64,000 nt of DNA from Dichotomocladium elegans (taxonomy: Eukaryota > Mucoromycota > Mucoromycetes > Mucorales > Lichtheimiaceae), in contig JAIXMN010000007.1 of NCBI GenBank assembly GCA_025716815.1, forward strand, positions 637,501 to 701,500, given 5' to 3'. Position numbers and translations under genes: made by a program. The notes below the pieces were generated by a model, which searched no databases, was not told the DNA's origin, and saw nothing but the letters and a program-made list of their open reading frames with translations. Shown here one piece after another: positions 51,308-63,060 of the stretch. Each line of letters opens with the position of its first letter. Position 1 is the first letter of the stretch.

Positions 51308-53506
51308 TCATGACGCCATAAACAGATCCATCTTTCCTCCTCGTTTGACCTCACTCTGAAGGTCTTCTTCAATCGCCTCAATATCCTCCAAGTCTTTCTG
51401 TAATGTACTCGTTACGTGACGCAATCCTTCTTGTTCTTGCACGATCAGCTACAGACCTCACGTTAGTACCATCGCCTCCTTTTCTCTTGAATATCTATCC
51501 CCTTTTCCGAACCTTTGCAATCTTTGCCAATTCCTCCTGGCTAGTCGCCCGCCATGACTCCGCATTGTCTCCGTTCCTGCTTTGTCGTTTCGCTCTAACC
51601 TCTTGCAGAGCGGCCCATGCGTAGTGAAGTTTGGTATTTAAGTCTTCTGGATTAAGCTGCTGTTGTGCCATTCCCTTCAGGGACTCCATGAGTTTCTGTT
51701 CGTCTTCATCGAGAGGGAAGCCCTTGTACCGAAGCACTTGGACATATTTGAGCAGCTGTCACACACACATCGATGTGCATATTAGTCATTAGATTGAACG
51801 AAGAAGTGCCCAACGAGACTTCACTTACCCGTATTAATCTTTGCGTTAATTCGTTATGTCGACGCCGATGTTCCTCAAGTTTGATCTGAAAACCAAGAGA
51901 ATGTTTCTTCTGGACAATATCTACCCGCTCGGCAATTTCCTGCAAGCGTTGCATTACTAGTGTTATTCCATTGACTTGTGTTTGTCTTACCATAATCTTT
52001 TCTTTATGCTTCATCAACTCTTGATCTTGGACCTCCATGCGCTTTAAAACGTCACCAAAGCCTGTGGCCAACACTGGGACCATACTACATTGAAATCCAT
52101 CAGATAATAATATCAGCGGCTTCGTTCTTCCTGCTTACTTTGCTGGATCCGGGTTGTTTTGCATGGCCTCGTTCCAGAGATGCTCGTCCTGATTTGGCGG
52201 TTTGATGTATAGGTGTCGTTCGCTTGCTGGAACCATATTATAGAAGTAATGCTATAATGGATATTTAGATTATTTTCGTCTATCCGCTCAGGGGCCATAC
52301 CCTAAATTGGCATAAATGAGAAGATGGATCCCAGTGGGCTCGAATCAGTGCGATCTTTTGCCAGATGTTCTGAGGAGGCGTCTGTCCGATTGGCGTTTGC
52401 TGTGGTTGTTGTGGTTGTTGTCCTGTTTGCTTATGGTAAGGACGATAACAAGATATATTACAGAAATTCTGATTGCGTGCAGTTACCAAAGAGTCCAGTC
52501 GATGGCTGTTGCTTTCCTACATACCATCACCAACTTGCGTTAGTATCCATGCTTACTCACGGACGAAAGCCCAGTTATTTACCAAAGATATTATTTGCTG
52601 CTCCAAATCCGAAACCTGTATTGCCTGCGGCTGCAGCATTGCTGTTAGTCCCACCAAAGTTGAAACCAGTCGTGGCAGTGTTGGTGGCCGCATTTGCACC
52701 AAAGTTAAAGCCGGATGCTCCCGTATTTGTAGCGTTGTTTGTTGCGCCAAAGCCCCCAAAGCCTGTATTCGCTGATGAAGAAAGTGTATTGTTGGTTGTA
52801 TTGCCGAAGCCCCCAAATCCGGTGGTCCCGGCCGTTGTATTGGTATTCGTTGCACCGAATCCGCCAAAGCCGGTCGATCCAGTCGTGCTCTGCTGCTGTG
52901 ATTGCTGGCCAACGCCGGCTGCATTCGTGGTATTGTTGTTGCCAAATCCAAATGACGTTGTTGTTCCTAAGTAGCAAGACTTTCTCGATAAACTGCTCTC
53001 ACTCTTTACGTGCATGTTCCGCTATGGATTTACCAGGCGCTGCCGATGTTGCAGTGCTACCGAAGCCAAATGGAGTATTGCCTAAACGTACATGTTCCAT
53101 TAACATCGACATTGACCACCTTCTCCACTTTTTTCGACATACTCGATTGACCTGCAGTTGCAGAACCACCAAACAAAGTGCCTGCTGCACTGTTTGCACC
53201 AAATGCATTCCCAGACGACGGCGCATTGCTCGTATTTGCGCCAAAGAGGGAGCCTGCTGTTGTATTGGAAGCAGCATTTCCGGCACCTGTCCCAAACAAT
53301 GTACCGGCTGCAGTATTTTTTGCTGCAGTTGCACCGAATCCTGTACCTATATAAGGGAGCCCGCAGTTAACAAAAGTAATCCATCAAAGATGTACACTTG
53401 CTGGGAGCTAAATCTGGATGACAAAAAGACCACAATTACCTGGAGTAAAACTCGATCCGAAGCCTGCTGCGGGCTGGCTTGTAGTGGAGCCAAAGTTAAA
53501 TGCCAT
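51308..53506 (-). CDS. FG nucleoporin Nup54/Nup57
   Basis: Ten exons: 53506-53440, 53346-53152, 53081-53034, 52966-52583, 52516-52487, 52422-52301, 52251-52139, 52084-51829, 51755-51513 and 51448-51308 (532 residues). The N-terminal half is an FG domain with GFGA, GLFG and GGFG repeats (TGFGGFGATN, GTLFGTGAGN). The C-terminal half is the Nup54 coiled-coil domain (NIWQKIALIRAHWDPSSHL, FYNMVPASERHLYIKPP, KLEEHRRRHNELTQRLI, VLRYKGFPLDEDEQKL). It sits in the central channel with Nup62 and Nup58. Residues from 51990 to 51940 form a 51-nt GT...CAG segment without a stop that may be an intron or exon. Very small exons (30 and 48 nt) split the FG region. Confidence 0.93.
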
Positions 53507-55032
53507 GGATGAGTTGCGGGTTTGGTATCAATGTGAAGAAAAGTGCTTCTCCGAACGCGTCTTGCAAAGCGAGAGGGCGAAAATTGCAATGACCGTCACG
53601 CTTCTTGAACGAACCATTTCATTTTAGTAGACCCATTTATTAATAAGCAACATTCAAAGGAGCCACCAGAGCGAAGTAAAACTATATTAAACAGTTGCAC
53701 TGAGGCGATGATAATATGTATCCGATACAAATTACAAGATGTCTAAAGAAGTGTTACATTTCTCTGGGCATATGGACCCAATTGGACTCAACTTCGCGAC
53801 ATGAAACCTTGTTTCCATTTCCCAATATCCGACAGGACCCTCCATCATGTACTGAAAACCTTCCCATCTTCCTCCAGTCGACCTTCTGTATATGTTTTTT
53901 CTTTCTCTCTCGCTACCGTTTGCACTCCTGGACTAAAAGCCATCTTCTTCCGCCAAAAAAAAATCCGCTCGATATAAAGAATCGATGTAGTCCTGTTTGT
54001 GCAGGACGGGACCCGCGAAAAAATATAGGCATGCATCTCAATACTTTATTTTCAAAAGATTAGCTGTTATCCCTATACTGCGATGCATCGAAACTTTTCG
54101 CGTTATAGCAATTTCCTGTTGTGACCCGTGAGATAGTTTAGATTACAGAGCTATCTAAACAGCCGTTAATTATTCTTAGAAAGGCTCGAATGAAATGCCC
54201 TTCATGAAGCTTCCAACAAGTGAGACAACAGCAGAGAGATATAAGTTCTTTCTTTTGTTAAATAGCGTTGATTAAGCAAGCTGTCATGCTTCCCCCTGCT
54301 ACGCACAGGCACACGCACGTACCTGCGTAGTATATCTTTCTCTCCATCTCCCCTTGAATTTTTTTCTTTCTAACTTAAGAGCAAGAAACTTACCGGTCTA
54401 TTGAACAGGCTTTCTCTGGTACTTACTGTTTGTGCTGCTAGTTCTCATTTCTTCAAATGAGAATGTGCAAGATAATTTCATAACGGAGCGGGGGTTCTTA
54501 TTCATCTTGGTGGCTTTCCATAAAATGGATGATGTGCTGCCTTTTCACAGGAAACAGATAATGATATATCTTTGAGAAAGGCAGAGCCATCATTCGCTTA
54601 TTGTCTCCTTCTTTATAGGCTGAAGCTATTTGGGGTTCGTTATGTGCCTTTATGTTGATATGAATTTCTTTACTGCTGCGCATATCAAACCGTATTCTCT
54701 GAGTGGCTATTGACTTCTGTCGATGTATCTGCCTTTATCGGTTGCTGCTTACTCCACGGGTAGCAAATTTTGTTTTTTGTTTTATACTTCTTTGATATCC
54801 TTATTCTCGACCCCAGGTAAAGCTAAGTTCAGACGGAAATCCTTTTAAGGTTGCAACAGTGGCCAATAACATTCGGAACCCGGACTTTAGTCAACCCTGA
54901 TTCGGAAGCGTCCATGCCGACGTCATTTGCCCGGGGGTGCACTGAGTTAGGCAAACACACGCGAATTTTTTTTTTTTTTTACTTCCAACGCACACCTCCC
55001 CTCTCACTTTTTTTAATCCTCGAAGTTTGAAC
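53507..55032. promoter_or_regulatory. Divergent region between NUP54 and COX6B
   Basis: About 1.5 kb with both promoters. It includes T-rich tracts, a long T run just before COX6B (54967-54981) and a CCCGGGGG block (54930-54937). No coding frame looks real, and no RNA gene was recognised. Confidence 0.45.
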
Positions 55033-55558
55033 ATGTCTGACGCTGCAGAGACTCAAGTCAAGTTGACCACCGGTAAAATGCTTTAACTCCAACTAGAATA
55101 AGTACATTGTCCTAACGCCGTTTTGCTCGTTTTCACAGCCGGTTTCGACGCTCGGTAAGATTAGAGAAAAAAAGAAGAAGAAAAAAAAACAGACCCATCT
55201 CCCACGAATTCTTACGCATGCTCTTCGCTAGCTTCCCCAACACCAACCAAACCAAGCAGTATGTATTGATTTTGCTGTGTGGTCGAAGCTATGCGCGTAC
55301 TCACCCAAACTGTTTAGCTGCTGGCAAAACTATGTCGATTACTACAAGTGTGTGAACGCTCGCGGTGAAGACTTTGCTCCCTGCAAGCAGTTCTACCGCG
55401 CCTTCCACAGCTTGTGCCCCAACGAATGGGTAAGTGATATCAAAAGGGAAAGAGAGAGAGAATACGTCGAGTGACAGATACTAACGAAACCTCAATAGAT
55501 CGCCAAGTGGGACGACCAGCGGGAGTCGGGCACCAACCCCTCCAACTTTGAGGTTTAG
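55033..55558 (+). CDS. COX12: Cytochrome c oxidase subunit 6B (Cox12)
   Basis: Five exons: 55033-55072, 55139-55154, 55232-55258, 55318-55429 and 55499-55558 (84 residues). It caps the complex IV dimer on the intermembrane-space side. Twin Cx9C/Cx10C motifs are complete: CWQNYVDYYKC and CKQFYRAFHSLC. These are substrates of the Mia40 oxidative import relay. Flanking signatures match the family (GFDARFPNTNQTKHCWQNY, ARGEDFAPC, WIAKWDDQRESG). Exons of 16 and 27 nt are present. All five junctions keep phase, so an 84-residue protein is carried by 255 coding bases spread over 526 bp. Confidence 0.97.
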
Positions 55559-55781
55559 ACATTAAAAAGAAAAGAATACAATACGCGACGTGTATCAATT
55601 TACAAAGAAAGAAAAAAAAAGACGAGTCGCGAGTCTTCTTTTGTATCGAATGCATTCAATCTCTTTGTGATGATAAAGTCCCTTTTTGGGTGGCGACAAG
55701 AAATGTTGTGATCCTGACGAGTTGCTTTATGGCAAGCGCGATAACGACTGGCCATTTTAAGAATGCGAGTATTTTACATGG

Positions 55782-57904
55782 ATGGATATAAATGAACAAT
55801 CCTTCTCGCATAATTACTACTTACTCCCCCACCCCACCCCCATACCTATGCTAAAGAAGAATTGGAACCTGAGAACCAACGCTATTAATCCCTCTACGTC
55901 TTCTGCTACGTCTTCACCAGTCTTGACCTCGCCCTCGCCTTCGCCCTCACCGCTCAAACATCTCATTCCCTCCATTTCCCTCCTCGATTTTCCTGCCATC
56001 GCAAACAACCCTTTTGTTACTGGTACTCCTGACACTGGCGATGACGACGCCAATCATTCGGTCAAATCATGCTCACCACCCTTCTTTGACTGTGATGATA
56101 TGGATGTGTTTGACGAGGCCCAGAATAGAGCTATTCGCCCAGTTCAGATCTTGACAAACCGACTGGAGGCCTGGTATTTGCTAACCAAGCAGCTTCACGA
56201 TTTCTTCAACAGTCTAGCCGCTGCAGAAACCCAAGTCGCCAAGGCCTATCGTCATCTATCCGGCCCTACTACTGGCACAAGCAGAAGAAGGGGCAGCATC
56301 GGCGACGAAGACAAGTGCACTGCCATTGGATGGCACTTTGAGTACCAGGATGGCATCCGCCAGATATGCCATTCTTGGCTGATGCACACTATTGACACTG
56401 CGAACGGACATGACACGATGTCCCACTACCTTCAAACGCACGGTATCCCGGCGCTGACGAACATGAAGCGCGAACTGAAAGGCATGATCCGATCGGTGAA
56501 GACAGACGACCGACTCAGGCTATCAGCCCTTGCTAAGCTTCGACGGGATGCAAAGCGGCGATTTCTCCGGCTGGCCCACCAGCTTGCATTTTTTGAACAG
56601 CATCCTGATCAGGGCCATACAAAGGAAGATCCTTGGCTGGTCAACGCGGGTTAGTCATCATCTCCTTACTGTTGAAGGCCGTGTGCTAAAACAAGAGGCG
56701 CACAAATAATAATAGGCGTTATCCGGCAGATGCTCAAAGTGTATCACCAGACAAACAAAATGCACGAGACCGTGCTCAGACTACAAAAGGAGGTGATGAT
56801 CTCTGAACAGCAGCTCGTGCAAGCATTCAAACAGCTATGCCATGACATTTACAAGATCCGTGAGCAGACACCGCTTGGAATCGATGCTACTTACGAAAAG
56901 ATGAAGCAGGCCGTCGAGGCCACCCAAGCGGACGCAGATTGGCATGCGTTCATGGCGTCCTTCAAGGACGATCTCATTCCTGAGCACGCTCGTTTTCTCC
57001 ACCCGGACAAACTTAGATACCCAAACCACTCCCATCCGCTCCTCCAACCGCTTTTTGCTTCCCGCATGGAACGCAGCTCGTCCTTCCTACGTCGCTGGCA
57101 GGAGTACATCTATGTTTTAACACCAGGTAGACTTGATCTACGTGGATCCTTGGGTGTGTATATAAGCATATTGATGACCCCCACCCCTCCTTCCTAGCTG
57201 GGTTTCTTCACGAATACAGAAGCAGCAAGTCATATCCTATCAAACCAGATACAACCATCTTTATTCCACATTACAACGTTTCGACCCTATCCACCAATCT
57301 TCATCATAACCTCATCTTCCAACTCCAGCCCCAGGCATTACCCAAGCACATCTATGCTTTCTCGTCGTCCGTCTCAGACATCTCGTCCTCTACTTCCACC
57401 CTTTCGTCGTATATGTCGTCCCGTGAGCCACGCATCAAATTAACGCGAAACAAGACCATCACCTTTCGAGCAAAATCTGCGTCGGACATGCAGCTGTGGC
57501 TCGAGCACCTCACCCAGCTCTCTCACCGGTACCGACCTGCCGTCAGCTATACCGCTCCACCCTTCTTGCAGCCGACGAACGCTACAAACCCAGAAATCTT
57601 CATTGCCTCCCCAGCCATGACTGCCAAGGCCCGGAACCCATCCGCGCGTCCAGGTCCCGATCTCGGCGCAAACAAGGAAACTCCAGCGCACGAGGGTCAG
57701 GAGCAACAGGAGGAGGAGCAACAACCTCCAGAGACGTTGTCGTCGTCCTCCTCCTCCTCCTCCTCCGCAAAAGAACAGAAAAAAGAGAAGAAAAAAACAT
57801 CCTCTACCGCAGGTCACGTCGCCCGCGTCAGATCACGAGCTTCCAATTCCAAAACGAAATCTTTTCAGTTGACGGGTGTGTGTCTACCCGATAGCATGAC
57901 ATAG
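55782..57904 (+). CDS. Slm1-like BAR/PH-domain protein
   Basis: Three exons: 55782-56649, 56716-57126 and 57198-57904 (661 residues). After a Ser/Pro-rich N-terminus, an F-BAR-like helical domain begins at about residue 120 (IRPVQILTNRLEAWYLLTKQ, FFNSLAAAETQVAKAYRHLS) and continues through exon 2 (AFKQLCHDIYKIREQTPLG). A PH domain follows (SFLRRWQEYIYVLTPAGFLH, then FRAKSASDMQLWLEHLTQL). This order matches Slm1/Slm2, which bind PI(4,5)P2 at eisosomes and feed TORC2. The C-terminus is acidic/Ser-rich. The stop used here is at 57902-57904. A possible extra splice (57876-57974) would shorten the tail and overlap RPP14. An earlier or later ATG is possible. Confidence 0.85.
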
Positions 57905-57950
57905 TTTTGTGTTTCTATCCTTTGCATCCTTCTTTTTCTTCTTCTTCTTC

Positions 57951-58533
57951 TTAACGCCGACTGTCGTCTGCCAGACTAAGTAAACTTGCAGATGAACCCA
58001 GGACTTCTACAATACACGGCATATCACTAATCCTGAACTGGTGGAGCATCAATGCGTTCCACACTGTCACCAATTCACTAAGAGATCGGAAGCGGACAGA
58101 GATTTAATTTAATCCATGCTGTAATCTGCAGAGACTCGGTGCGCGGAAAGAAGGGGCTTTGGCGTTCGCACCAGCCCTTCTGTTGTCTATCATATATGTA
58201 TACCTTTGATTCACGCGAATAAATCCGACATTAGTCTTTTCATTCCAATCGAGGACATCGACAATGATTGCTGCACCCGCAAGCCCAAACAAGGACTGAA
58301 GCGCTTGCTGAATGCACATGCGGAACGTGAGCTCGGTGGTCGATGGACACCGAGTCGGGTCAGACGAAATTCTATTGTTACGTGGTCGGCGCGTGTTAGA
58401 ATGCGTGCACGGTGTTTTTATTGATTCCGTTTTGTGTTTGGGTGGGCGCATATAGATCCACTTGCATCTGTAATTTAAGATATTGGTATTGCTTTAAAGG
58501 AAGACGTGTTGCTTGCCATAAGGTAATGGCCAT
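57951..58533 (-). CDS. RNase P/MRP protein, RPP14/POP5 family
   Basis: Three exons: 58533-58411, 58331-58204 and 58077-57951 (125 residues). RPP14 is a small protein of nuclear RNase P and MRP, which process tRNA and rRNA precursors. The N-terminal strand is LPLKQYQYLKLQMQVDL. The core reads FRMCIQQALQSLFGLAGAAI, then VDVLDWNEKTNVGFIRVN. The C-terminal helix and strand read ELVTVWNALMLHQFRISD and VEVLGSSASLLSLADDSRR. This agrees with the RPP14 pattern, and the SSASLLSLA segment is strongly conserved there. The intron before exon 3 was chosen to end at CTCTTAG, the only acceptor giving an open, family-like frame. It converges on the Slm1-like gene with 46 bp between stops. Confidence 0.85.
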
Positions 58534-58621
58534 GGTGTATAATGTAAAAGACAAAAAAAAAAAAAAAAGAGGTGAATGAATGCAGTATGTGTGACTCGAT
58601 TCAAGAATGTTGTCAATGTAA

Positions 58622-59495
58622 TTAAAGGCCGTGGATACTGGGCCGATGCTCGTTATCGACCGGGAACCCTGTAGCCGCTGCACTAGGCCCATAGTGAGAA
58701 GTATATTCATGCTCCTGTGCCCACTGCGTAGCCCGGCCATAGCTGCCACCGGCTGCGCCATTCAGTGCATCTTGAAGCGTCTCCAGTTTCATGTTGCTAG
58801 GCGCTTGAATACCGGGGACCCACTGCAGAATGCAATAGACAACACCGCACACAGCAACCTGTAACCCACCGACCGGCCAGCCAGCCAGCCACGGCATCAG
58901 CTTTGGTTGTTTTCCGTCCATGCCGCCCATCTACTTACAATCACTCCCGAAGCAATCGCCAACGGAAGATAATTAAGTATAATGCATCCAATGCTATATT
59001 CCATGTTAGTCATGCAGCGCGATTTTCCCAAAAACCATTACAGCCGTATATACTTGCAAGATGTAGACTATAAAGTAGAAAAGCACGTATTAGGTCTTGA
59101 TGAGGAGCATTGTCTCCCACCCTGACGCACTCCAATAACTTACAGATGCCCCGGCCAACAAAAGAGAACATGAACGAAACATGTCGAGCGATACCAGCAG
59201 GTAGCCGAAATTCGAAAAGAAACACCACAACACCAAGTACAATACAATAAATGCCACGGATGAACTGAGGAAACCCTAAAGTGAGGAGCGCAGGAACGGG
59301 TATATACCCCACATGTTGGTATGTGCATGCGTGTGCGCGTCAAGCCTCGTAGTTCCCGTTCATCATCATTACTGCACGGCACTACGTACCTCCCGCCGTG
59401 ATCACACAGACTCCTCCGATAATCATAAAACATCCTACTATGATATTCGTAATACGGAGCGCAACGTCGGGAAAGGCGCGTCGTACAGTGTCCAT
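58622..59495 (-). CDS. Golgi membrane protein Tvp15, COPI-associated family
   Basis: Five exons: 59495-59390, 59275-59144, 59067-59058, 58993-58939 and 58858-58622 (179 residues). Four hydrophobic segments are present: LRITNIIVGCFMIIGGVCVI, YCIVLGVVVFLFEF, IGCIILNYLPLAIASGVIV and AVCGVVYCILQWVPGI. The family signature FMFSFVGRGIFYIFIGCIIL is completed only by splicing in a 10-nt internal exon (59067-59058) whose downstream intron starts GCAAGT. A GT donor 4 nt further on would give a frameshift to a stop. Tvp15-type proteins cycle in the early Golgi with COPI vesicles; their biochemical role is unclear. The C-terminal tail is hydrophilic and cytosolic. Confidence 0.88.
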
Positions 59496-59591
59496 GGGCG
59501 TGCTGTAGAGAAGAAGTGTGGATATATATGTATATATATTTAAGTCTTTTTAATTCTTTGATAATGTACAGGTAAAATGATCCTCGGTTAT

Positions 59592-61196
59592 TTAGCGCAT
59601 GGTCACCTACATCATAAAAACAAACAGCCTTGTCAGTCACTCGATTCAGCATATAAACTCCCCTTCATCATAAGCGGGGAACTCACCAGCTCTTCAGCAG
59701 CAGTAGGATGGATGGCAACGCAGTTGTCCAAGTCAGCCTTAGTGGCCCCCATACGTACAGCAACACCAAAGCCTTGAAGAATTTCATCACTATCGCGACC
59801 AAACAGATGGACACCAACAACCTTTTCCTCAGGTCCTGTAACGACCAGCTTATAGGCGGTAGGCTCCTTGTGATCCAACATGGAGAAGTACATGTTGACA
59901 AACTTGGAGGTGTAGACCTTGACGTTCTGATCGCCGTACTTTTCGCGTGCCTGCTCTTCGGTCAGGCCAACTGTGCCCGCAGTAGGATGGGAGAAGACAA
60001 CCGTAGGGATGTTTTCATACTCAAGCTTAGCGTTTCGGAATCGCTCACCGCCAAAGAGGCGGTCTGACAGCTTGCGGCCAGCAGCAATAGCCACTACATA
60101 CACACGTCACATGAATTTCAAAATCCCCTCTCCTTCCCTGTTCATCTTTCTTACCAGGCGTCAATTCATGGTTGCCGCATGCGTCACCAAGCGCAAGGAC
60201 ACCTGGTGTAGAGGTCTGCTGATATTCGTCGACTACAATATGACCCTTCTCGTCCGTCTTGATATTGGCCGCATCGAGATCCAAACCTTTGACGTTAGGT
60301 GCACGACCGACGGCCCAGAGGACGCAATCGACTTCCAGACGGTCTTGTTTGCCATCACTTTCATATTCGACGACAATGCCGGAAGCCTCCTTCCTGAGCG
60401 CAGTGACCTTGGAGTTGTAGGCAAAGTTAACACCGACGCTCACCATCTCCTTGAGGAGGTTATCGCGGATGATCGAATCAAAATGGCGAAGGATATGGGT
60501 TGTACGGGAAAAGACGGTGGTTTCGGTACCCAGGCTGTTGAAGATACCCGCGAGTTCGATACCAATGTAGCCCGTGCCAATGACAGCCACTCGCTTGGGC
60601 TGGCTCTCGAGATCAAAGAAGCCATCCGAGTCGATGCCAAGTTCGGCACCGGGTATATCGGGAATAATGGGATGGCCGCCCGTGGCAATCAAAATGTTCT
60701 TCGCCTCAATCTCGAAAGCCTCGGCGGAGGGAGGCTCCACGCGAACCGTCGTGGGACTCACAAAACGAGCCCAGCCATGGATGTGTTCGATATTGTCGTT
60801 TTTGAGGTTACGTTCGTAGATACCATTCAGACGCTTGACATACGCATCACGCTTGGCTTTCAAATAGCCCCAATCAAAACCGGGCTTGCCATCGATCTTG
60901 AAACCATAGCTAGGAGCATCGCGAATCGCTTCGGCAATAGCAGCTACCATATCACAGGGGCCGCTTAGTTGATTGTGCCACCTTTTTCTTTCTTCAGCAA
61001 ACTTACATGTATTCCACATGACCTTCTTAGGGACGCAACCGACATTGACGCAAGTACCGCCAAGACGATTCTGTGCCTCAACGAGTGCCACCTTGGCCCT
61101 GTGAATGCCACTAGCACGTCTGGCGGAGGCAAGACCGCCCGAACCGCCGCCGATAACGAGATAATCGTACACTTGCTTGGGGACTGTTGGAGGCAT
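59592..61196 (-). CDS. GLR1: Glutathione reductase
   Basis: Four exons: 61196-61007, 60943-60155, 60093-59687 and 59606-59592 (466 residues). It reduces glutathione disulfide with NADPH. FAD-binding [17 protein letters not shown] leads. The redox disulfide is in [18 protein letters not shown]. The NADPH site is [16 protein letters not shown], the second FAD site is [12 protein letters not shown], and the catalytic His-Glu pair is in [11 protein letters not shown]. The last exon has just five codons (VTMR plus stop), matching the family end. There is no presequence with this ATG, so a cytosolic form is expected. The first intron ends at GGTAG inside what would otherwise stay open in frame (intron 61006-60944, 63 nt). 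Confidence 0.96.
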
Positions 61197-62259
61197 TGCG
61201 AAAAGAACTTGACGGAGTTGGAGAATAAATGAAACTCTCTTGTGCTTTTCCAGAAAGAATTAAATAGGCTACCCCAACGCAGGCCCTTATTCGTCTACGT
61301 TTATTCGGCCGAGTGACGCGGAATGACGTGACGCTCTATGGAAGCTGGATTAGTAATTGCGGGGTTTGGGCCCAATCAAATTCGATCCTACCTTTTCGGC
61401 AGGAAATGAGAGGAATGCCCGAAAAGCAGCTTGTCAGGTAAGAAGGGAAAGTAAACACCCAGAACGATCAATGCGGGACCACCTCATCCCACCCTGCGAG
61501 ACTGGATGAAGCGAAGCATCGTTTTCAAAACGATATGACCTTCTGGTCCCCAAGAATGCTTAATCATCCTCCAGTGCTGAGTACGTAATACGGACAAATT
61601 TCGTGCAATGATGGGCGGCATCCTTTTTCCTCAACAGCGCCCCAGCCTTTTCATCGTGAATATCCTTTCCATTCAATTGGCCTCGTTAGAGACAATCGAA
61701 ATTCTTAAGCAGCAGGAAAATAAAGAAAAGAAGAAGTCGCTCGGTGGTTTTATTACATCCAAGCCGATGGAAGAATTCCCATCATGTCTGTTTCTTGATA
61801 TAAAGTCGCATCCTTTCCAGGTCTGAAGTCGCAGGATGATGATGACAAATCAAATGCTGCATGCATCCACGGAAAGATGTCGCTTCCATCTCTTCCTTTT
61901 GACTCTTTCTCTTTCAGCGTTCTGAAATGAGCAACCTACTTTTCTATGAAGATGGCCAAGGTCATGCCGTTGATGAGCGTGGCTGTCCTGAACTCAGGAC
62001 TATGTTGTTGATGAAGAAATGTACTCTCCATGATCCGTTTGTTCTCGCACTGAATATCTGCGTAGCGTATCTTGCAAGATGACTTTGTACTACCGCACAC
62101 ATTCCCAAGCGAAAAGATGCAGACCATCGGATGAAGAAGTGGGAATCAAGCGCGGTTTTACACAGCGTACACTGACCAAGACAAGATTTGAGAGAAAGCC
62201 TTGAGTGCAAGACAGCTAGGACCCCCGTGTTGGTTCAGCCCAGCGATGGCCATTACAAT
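61197..62259. other. Region upstream of GLR1
   Basis: About 1.06 kb. The proximal part should be the GLR1 promoter (CCAAT-like CCCAATC at 61371-61377). Frames further out have no recognisable features; part of it may belong to the decayed transposon that follows. Confidence 0.4.
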
Positions 62260-63060
62260 ACAGAAGGACCCTGACAGCACCTTTGAGGGACCTAATGCGA
62301 GCGGTCATTCACGTATTCTCAATGAAGTACATAAGAGCATTGATGAGGATCCATCCATTGTTCTAGAGCAGCTGATCGAGCAACTGCTCCAAAGATTTGA
62401 GGGTCTCAAAGTATTTAAACAACGCTCCATCGACTTATTGAAAAACGGAATGCAACTTGTCATCGAAATTGGCTTGGTTTCAGCCTGTAGACGGGCAGTA
62501 GAGCTGCAAAGATCCAAGAGCGCCTCGATTGGGTACGCAGATGAGATAGGACCGGCATCGACTTTAGAAAAAAAGAACTGGGTTTTCCTTGATGAGTCTG
62601 GATTACATACTAATATGAAACGCAGCATGGCATGGTCCAAGAAAAGGGACTCCTGCAGTGACCGCAATACCAAAGACAATCACAATCCTGGGAGCAATCT
62701 CAGCATCAGGTACCATTAAGTGCAACTTGAGACTGCCGCAGCCACCAAACAAGAAAAGAAAGAGAGAAGGTCAATGCAAAGTTGCGAGGAGTGGAAGTGT
62801 AACTGGAAACTGTCCCAGCTACCTTAAAGGCTACATAGAGTAGACGAAATAGATAACTATGAACATAGGAAGGGCCATTATTTGATAATGGATAGTTCAC
62901 CTATCCACGAGGCTGAGGATTCCTCTAATACCTCAATTATCGAGAATATAGAAGTGCTTGTCTTCCATCATACTCGTCTAAACTCAATCCGATTGAGCAG
63001 TTTTTGGCCAGTTATCAAGGGCAAAGTAAAAAGCAATAGGTTACCCTTGTTCCATTGTGC
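62260..63060 (+). mobile_element. Decayed Tc1/mariner-superfamily (DDE) transposon
   Basis: Three translated blocks in changing frames line up in transposase order. Block 1 (62290-62660) has a helix-turn-helix-like part (LEQLIEQLLQRFEGLKVF) and then the first catalytic segment WVFLDESGLHTNMKRSMAWS, with the Asp in place. Block 2 (62660-62790) reads TITILGAISASGTIKCNLRL and a basic PQPPNKKRKREG. Block 3 (62886-63050) reads IMDSSPIHEAEDS, where the second Asp sits in a degraded MDNAPIH-type motif. It then reads HHTRLNSIRLSSFWPVIKGK, a decayed ELNPIE-FW motif whose third catalytic acid is lost. Frameshifts, stops and the lost acid show it is dead. Terminal inverted repeats were not found. Confidence 0.82.

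Noticed and set aside
51706..52083. Treating the NUP54 segment 51940-51990 as a certain intron
   Set aside because: Retained and spliced forms both keep the frame and look coiled-coil-like; left as coding and reported as a finding.
57876..57979. Extra last intron and two-codon final exon of the SLM-like gene
   Set aside because: Reading through to the stop at 57904 needs no extra splice and avoids overlap with RPP14 coding sequence; kept only as an alternative.
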